Shown in pieces: positions 61,298-64,000 of a stretch of DNA of 64,000 nucleotides. The notes beneath the pieces were generated by a model. That model was not told the DNA's origin. It worked only from the letters and a program-made list of their open reading frames with translations, and searched no databases. Source of the DNA: an uncultured Dehalococcoidia bacterium (GTDB lineage Bacteria; Chloroflexota; Dehalococcoidia; Lucifugimonadales; UBA3495). Each line of letters begins with the position of its first letter. Positions within the stretch are counted from its first letter, which is position 1. Position numbers and translations under genes: made by a program. The stretch is from positions 3,645,570 to 3,709,569 of the forward strand of contig OY282565.1 of the NCBI GenBank assembly GCA_958296445.1, read 5' to 3'.

Positions 61298-62770
61298 CTA
61301 ACCTCCCCCGTCAAACATCCGCTCCAGTTCGTCGGAGGGCGGAGTGAGCGCGGCGCGGATGGCGGCGCCTACCGTTTCCGCCCCGATTAGCCGCATTCCC
61401 GGCGGGGCCTCCAGATCAGGCAGCGCAGCCGACGGCAGGATGCAACGGGTTAGGCCGAGGCGAGCCGCTTCGTTGACCCGCCGTTGCGCCTGTGGCACTG
61501 CCCGCAGTTCGGCGCTCAGGCCCACTTCGCCAAAGGCGGCGGCTGGCGGTAGCGGGGCGTTGCGGTAGCAGGACGCGATGGCAAGGATGATTGCCAAGTC
61601 GGCCGCCGGTTCAGTCGCCCGAAATCCGCCCGCTACATTGACGATTACGTCCTGCCCGGCCAGTTCCAGCCCGGCCCGCCGGGTCGCCACTGCCGTCAGC
61701 ATTATCAGCCGGTTGTAGTCTACTCCGTTGGCTACCCGGCGCGGGGCCGGCAACTGAGAAAAGTTGGTAAGCGCCTGCACCTCCAGCAACAACGCCCGGC
61801 TGCCCTCCAGTGCCGCCGTTATCGTCGCCCCCAGCGTCGCCCCCGCCCCTTGCGCCAGCAGAGTGCGGGACGGGTCGGGAACGTCCTCCAGCCCCCGCTC
61901 GCTCATCTGAAACACCCCGGCCTCATCGGTGGAGCCAAAGCGGTTCTTGGCCGCCCGCAGCACCCGGAAACCGCCCGATTCCTGCGACTCCAGATGCAAC
62001 ACCACATCAACCATATGCTCCAGCACCCGCGGCCCGGCCAACGCCCCGTCTTTGGTCATGTGGCCGGAAAGGAACACCGGCGTTCCCCGCGCCTTCGCCC
62101 ACCGCAACAACCGCAGCCCGCACTCCCGCACCTGCCCCACGCTGCCCGGCCCCGACGATTCGCTTTCCGAATGCAGCGTCTGGATCGAGTCTATGATTGC
62201 CAGCGCGGGCGGCCTTTCATCCAGCCGCTCCAGTATGACGTCAATATCGGTTTCCGCCAGCAACAGTATGCCCCGGCCGCCAACGCCCAAACGCTGAGAG
62301 CGGAGCTTTACCTGCACCGGCGACTCCTCCCCGGTAACGTACATCACCGGACGCTTTTCAACGTCGTCGGCTGGAAAGCCGGGCAACGCGGATGACGGCG
62401 CCAACCAATGGGCCAGTTGCAACAACAGGGTTGACTTGCCGACGCCCGGCTCGCCGGTAAGCAGGGCCACCGAACCGGGAACGACCCCGCCGCCAAGAAC
62501 GCGGTTCAGCTCGGCGGACGGCAGCCCGATGCGAGGCTGAGAGTCCACCGACAGCGCATCCAGCTCCAGGGCCTGGCCGCCAACCGAGGGGCCAATCCAG
62601 CCGCCCCGCCGCGACGGCGCCACCCCGGCCGCCGGAACCGCCGCGCCCTCAACCAACGGCCGGGGCGAGCCGCAAAGCGGGCTAGGGCAAAATCCCATCC
62701 AACGGGAGCTTTCATGCCCGCACTCCCTACAGAAGTACACCTTCTTAACCCGCTCGGCAACCTTCGCCAT
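61298..62770 (-). CDS. radA: DNA repair protein RadA
   Basis: 490 residues of the RadA/Sms family. The N-terminal zinc finger has Cys14, Cys17, Cys28 and Cys33. The RecA-like ATPase follows with Walker A GEPGVGKST, Walker B LAIIDSIQ, and the RadA motif KNRFG in AAKNRFGSTDEAG. The Lon-like C-terminal domain has PADLAIILAIASCY. RadA promotes branch migration in recombination repair. The second zinc pair is spaced C-x4-C rather than C-x2-C. The start is at 62770. Confidence 0.94.
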   Translation of the reverse strand: MAKVAERVKKVYFCRECGHESSRWMGFCPSPLCGSPRPLVEGAAVPAAGVAPSRRGGWIGPSVGGQALELDALSVDSQPRIGLPSAELNRVLGGGVVPGSVALLTGEPGVGKSTLLLQLAHWLAPSSALPGFPADDVEKRPVMYVTGEESPVQVKLRSQRLGVGGRGILLLAETDIDVILERLDERPPALAIIDSIQTLHSESESSGPGSVGQVRECGLRLLRWAKARGTPVFLSGHMTKDGALAGPRVLEHMVDVVLHLESQESGGFRVLRAAKNRFGSTDEAGVFQMSERGLEDVPDPSRTLLAQGAGATLGATITAALEGSRALLLEVQALTNFSQLPAPRRVANGVDYNRLIMLTAVATRRAGLELAGQDVIVNVAGGFRATEPAADLAIILAIASCYRNAPLPPAAAFGEVGLSAELRAVPQAQRRVNEAARLGLTRCILPSAALPDLEAPPGMRLIGAETVGAAIRAALTPPSDELERMFDGGG

Positions 62771-62861
62771 TACCCCAATCCCCCCGGCGCGAATCCTTGT
62801 CTACTGCAATTATACGGGCGCAATTCCCCGTTGTCGGCAGGCAAGTGTCATCAAAATTTCC

Positions 62862-62902
62862 CCGTCATTCCCATCATTCCGGCGCCTTCGCGGGAATGAC
62901 GG
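62862..62902. repeat. 11-bp inverted repeat ccgtcattccc/gggaatgacgg
   Basis: Perfect arms at 62862-62872 and 62892-62902 around 19 bases including ttccggcgccttcgc. It is the widespread cgtcattccc dispersed palindrome, sitting between radA and the clpC terminator. Confidence 0.7.
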
Positions 62903-62910
62903 CAACACAA

Positions 62911-62938
62911 GAAAAAGGCCCCCGTTTCCGGGGGCCTT
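62911..62938 (-). terminator. Intrinsic terminator of the clpC-type gene
   Basis: Read on the reverse strand, AAGGCCCCCG (62938-62929) pairs with CGGGGGCCTT (62924-62915) around a 4-base loop, followed by TTTC. The stem is 10 bp and all but one pair in the core is G-C. It lies 28 bases past the clpC stop. Confidence 0.88.
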
Positions 62939-62966
62939 CAGTGTGCGCCGTTACCAAGTCCAAGCA

Positions 62967-64000
62967 CTAGTCGGCGGCGGGGGCCGGTTCCTCCTCCCGC
63001 ACCAGTTCGTCGGTGGGGAGCTTGGCGGTGATGGTGACTTCGCCTTCCTGCATATCTATAAAGGCAATGTCCCCGGCGCCCAAGCGTCCGCTGAGGATTT
63101 CGTCGGAAAGCCGGTCTTCCACCTCATTCTGAATCAAGCGGCGCAACGGGCGGGCTCCCAGCACCGGGTCGAAGCCCTTTTCGCCCAAGTAAGTCTTGGC
63201 CGCTTCGGTAAGCTCCAAGCCAACCTGCTTGTCTTCCAGCTCGCCGCGCACCTGCTCCATCATCAAGTCAACGATGGAGAGAATCTCCGGCTGGGCCAAC
63301 TGGTGGAACACCACCGTGGAGTCTATGCGGTTGAGGAACTCCGGCCGGAAAAAGCGGCGAACCTCGTCCATTACCTTGTCCTTCATCCGCTCGTAAGCAC
63401 TCTTGTCGGTGCGGGCACTTTCCGACTTGACGGCAAAGCCCAACGAGGTTTCGCGCTTAATCAGGTCGGAACCCAAATTGCTGGTCATCACCAGAATGGA
63501 GTTGCGGAAATCCACCTTGCGGCCCCGCGCGTCGGTCAACTGGCCCGCATCGAAAATCTGGAGCAGTATGTTGAAAACCTCGGGATGGGCCTTCTCGATT
63601 TCGTCCAGCAACACCGCGCAGTAATTCTTGCGGCGCACGCCCTCGGTAAGCTGGCCGCCCTCATCGTAGCCCACATAGCCGGGAGGGGCGCCGATGAGCC
63701 GGGCCACCGTGTGCCGCTCCTGAAACTCCGACATATCCAGCCGGATCATATTGTCTTCGTGGCCGAACATAAACTCGGCCAACGTCCGCACCAGCTCGGT
63801 CTTGCCCACCCCGGTCGGGCCGAGGAACATAAACACGCCAATGGGACGGCGGGGGTCTTTCAGCCCGGCCCGAGCCCGGCGCACCGACTTGGAAATGTTT
63901 ACGATGGCTTCGTCCTGGCCGATGATGCGCTTGTGCAGCTCATTCTCCATCTGGAGCAGCCGCTCGGTTTCCTCTTTCGCCATTCGCGCCACCGGAATGC
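62967..64000 (-). CDS. clpC: ClpC-type AAA+ unfoldase, C-terminal part (gene runs off the window)
   Basis: About 344 residues of the second ATPase module: ELHKRIIGQDEAIVNISKSVRRARAGL in two pieces, Walker A GPTGVGKTE, GAPPGYVGYDEGGQLTE, Walker B AVLLDEIEKAHP, sensor MTSNLGS, and the ClpC-type C-terminal small domain GARPLRRLIQNEVEDRLSDEIL. It unfolds proteins for the ClpP protease. The N-terminal half lies beyond base 64000; the frame is open to the edge. It ends in a strong terminator. Confidence 0.92.
   Translation of the reverse strand, partial: IPVARMAKEETERLLQMENELHKRIIGQDEAIVNISKSVRRARAGLKDPRRPIGVFMFLGPTGVGKTELVRTLAEFMFGHEDNMIRLDMSEFQERHTVARLIGAPPGYVGYDEGGQLTEGVRRKNYCAVLLDEIEKAHPEVFNILLQIFDAGQLTDARGRKVDFRNSILVMTSNLGSDLIKRETSLGFAVKSESARTDKSAYERMKDKVMDEVRRFFRPEFLNRIDSTVVFHQLAQPEILSIVDLMMEQVRGELEDKQVGLELTEAAKTYLGEKGFDPVLGARPLRRLIQNEVEDRLSDEILSGRLGAGDIAFIDMQEGEVTITAKLPTDELVREEEPAPAAD

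Overview
The window looks like a piece of a GC-rich, free-standing bacterial chromosome, most likely a marine or sponge-associated Chloroflexota of the Dehalococcoidia/SAR202 type. This is an inference from gene content, not from a marker gene. The support is three F420/FMN luciferase-like monooxygenases, a CaiB/BaiF CoA-transferase, several amidohydrolases and amidases, a MmgE/PrpD protein, Uma2 proteins, many small toxin-antitoxin-like genes, lipoproteins with Pro/Thr linkers, and the dispersed palindrome built on the core ctgagcaaagcgaag. Standard stop usage holds: UGA ends many genes here.

Layout. 0.5-5.1 kb: MmgE/PrpD, queF (reverse), then RidA-like, OsmC-like and a BtuF-like cobalamin-binding protein on one strand. 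The last two each carry one in-frame UGA exactly where the family has a cysteine, each followed at the right distance by a hairpin resembling a bacterial SECIS element. They are the best candidates here for something new: a two-gene selenoprotein cluster, including a CxxU form of a BtuF-like protein. 5.2-8.6 kb: LON-domain protein, coaX and coaBC (coenzyme A synthesis), and a small protein made of 11-residue repeats. 8.6-22.2 kb: a higBA remnant, LLM oxidoreductases, an ABC exporter, a methyltransferase, a DUF433/DUF5615 pair, an acetamidase, a peptide-type solute-binding lipoprotein, a 5'-3' exonuclease, a duplicated Uma2 gene and tRNA-Gln(CUG).

22.5-42.5 kb is one open reading frame of 6654 codons: a membrane-anchored giant surface protein with an N-terminal Thr/Pro stalk, about 16 calcium-motif beta-sandwich domains interleaved with seven Ig-like (He_PIG) domains, then 36 tandem He_PIG domains of about 91 residues, a second Pro/Thr stalk and a C-terminal transmembrane anchor. 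It fills 31% of the window.

42.8-64.0 kb: alpha/beta hydrolases, membrane-plus-coiled-coil proteins whose 3' ends have been tandemly copied at two separate loci, a frameshifted glycosyltransferase, amidohydrolases, a CoA-transferase, an amidase, several TA-like genes (one toxin interrupted by a stop), an SDR oxidoreductase, moaD-moaE (molybdopterin synthase; moaE preceded by a triplicated SD+ATG unit), radA, and the 3' part of a clpC-type gene running off the window end.

Spacers are rich in short tandem and palindromic repeats and several genes are broken next to them. This suggests a genome with active repeat spread, duplication and gene decay around a conserved core.
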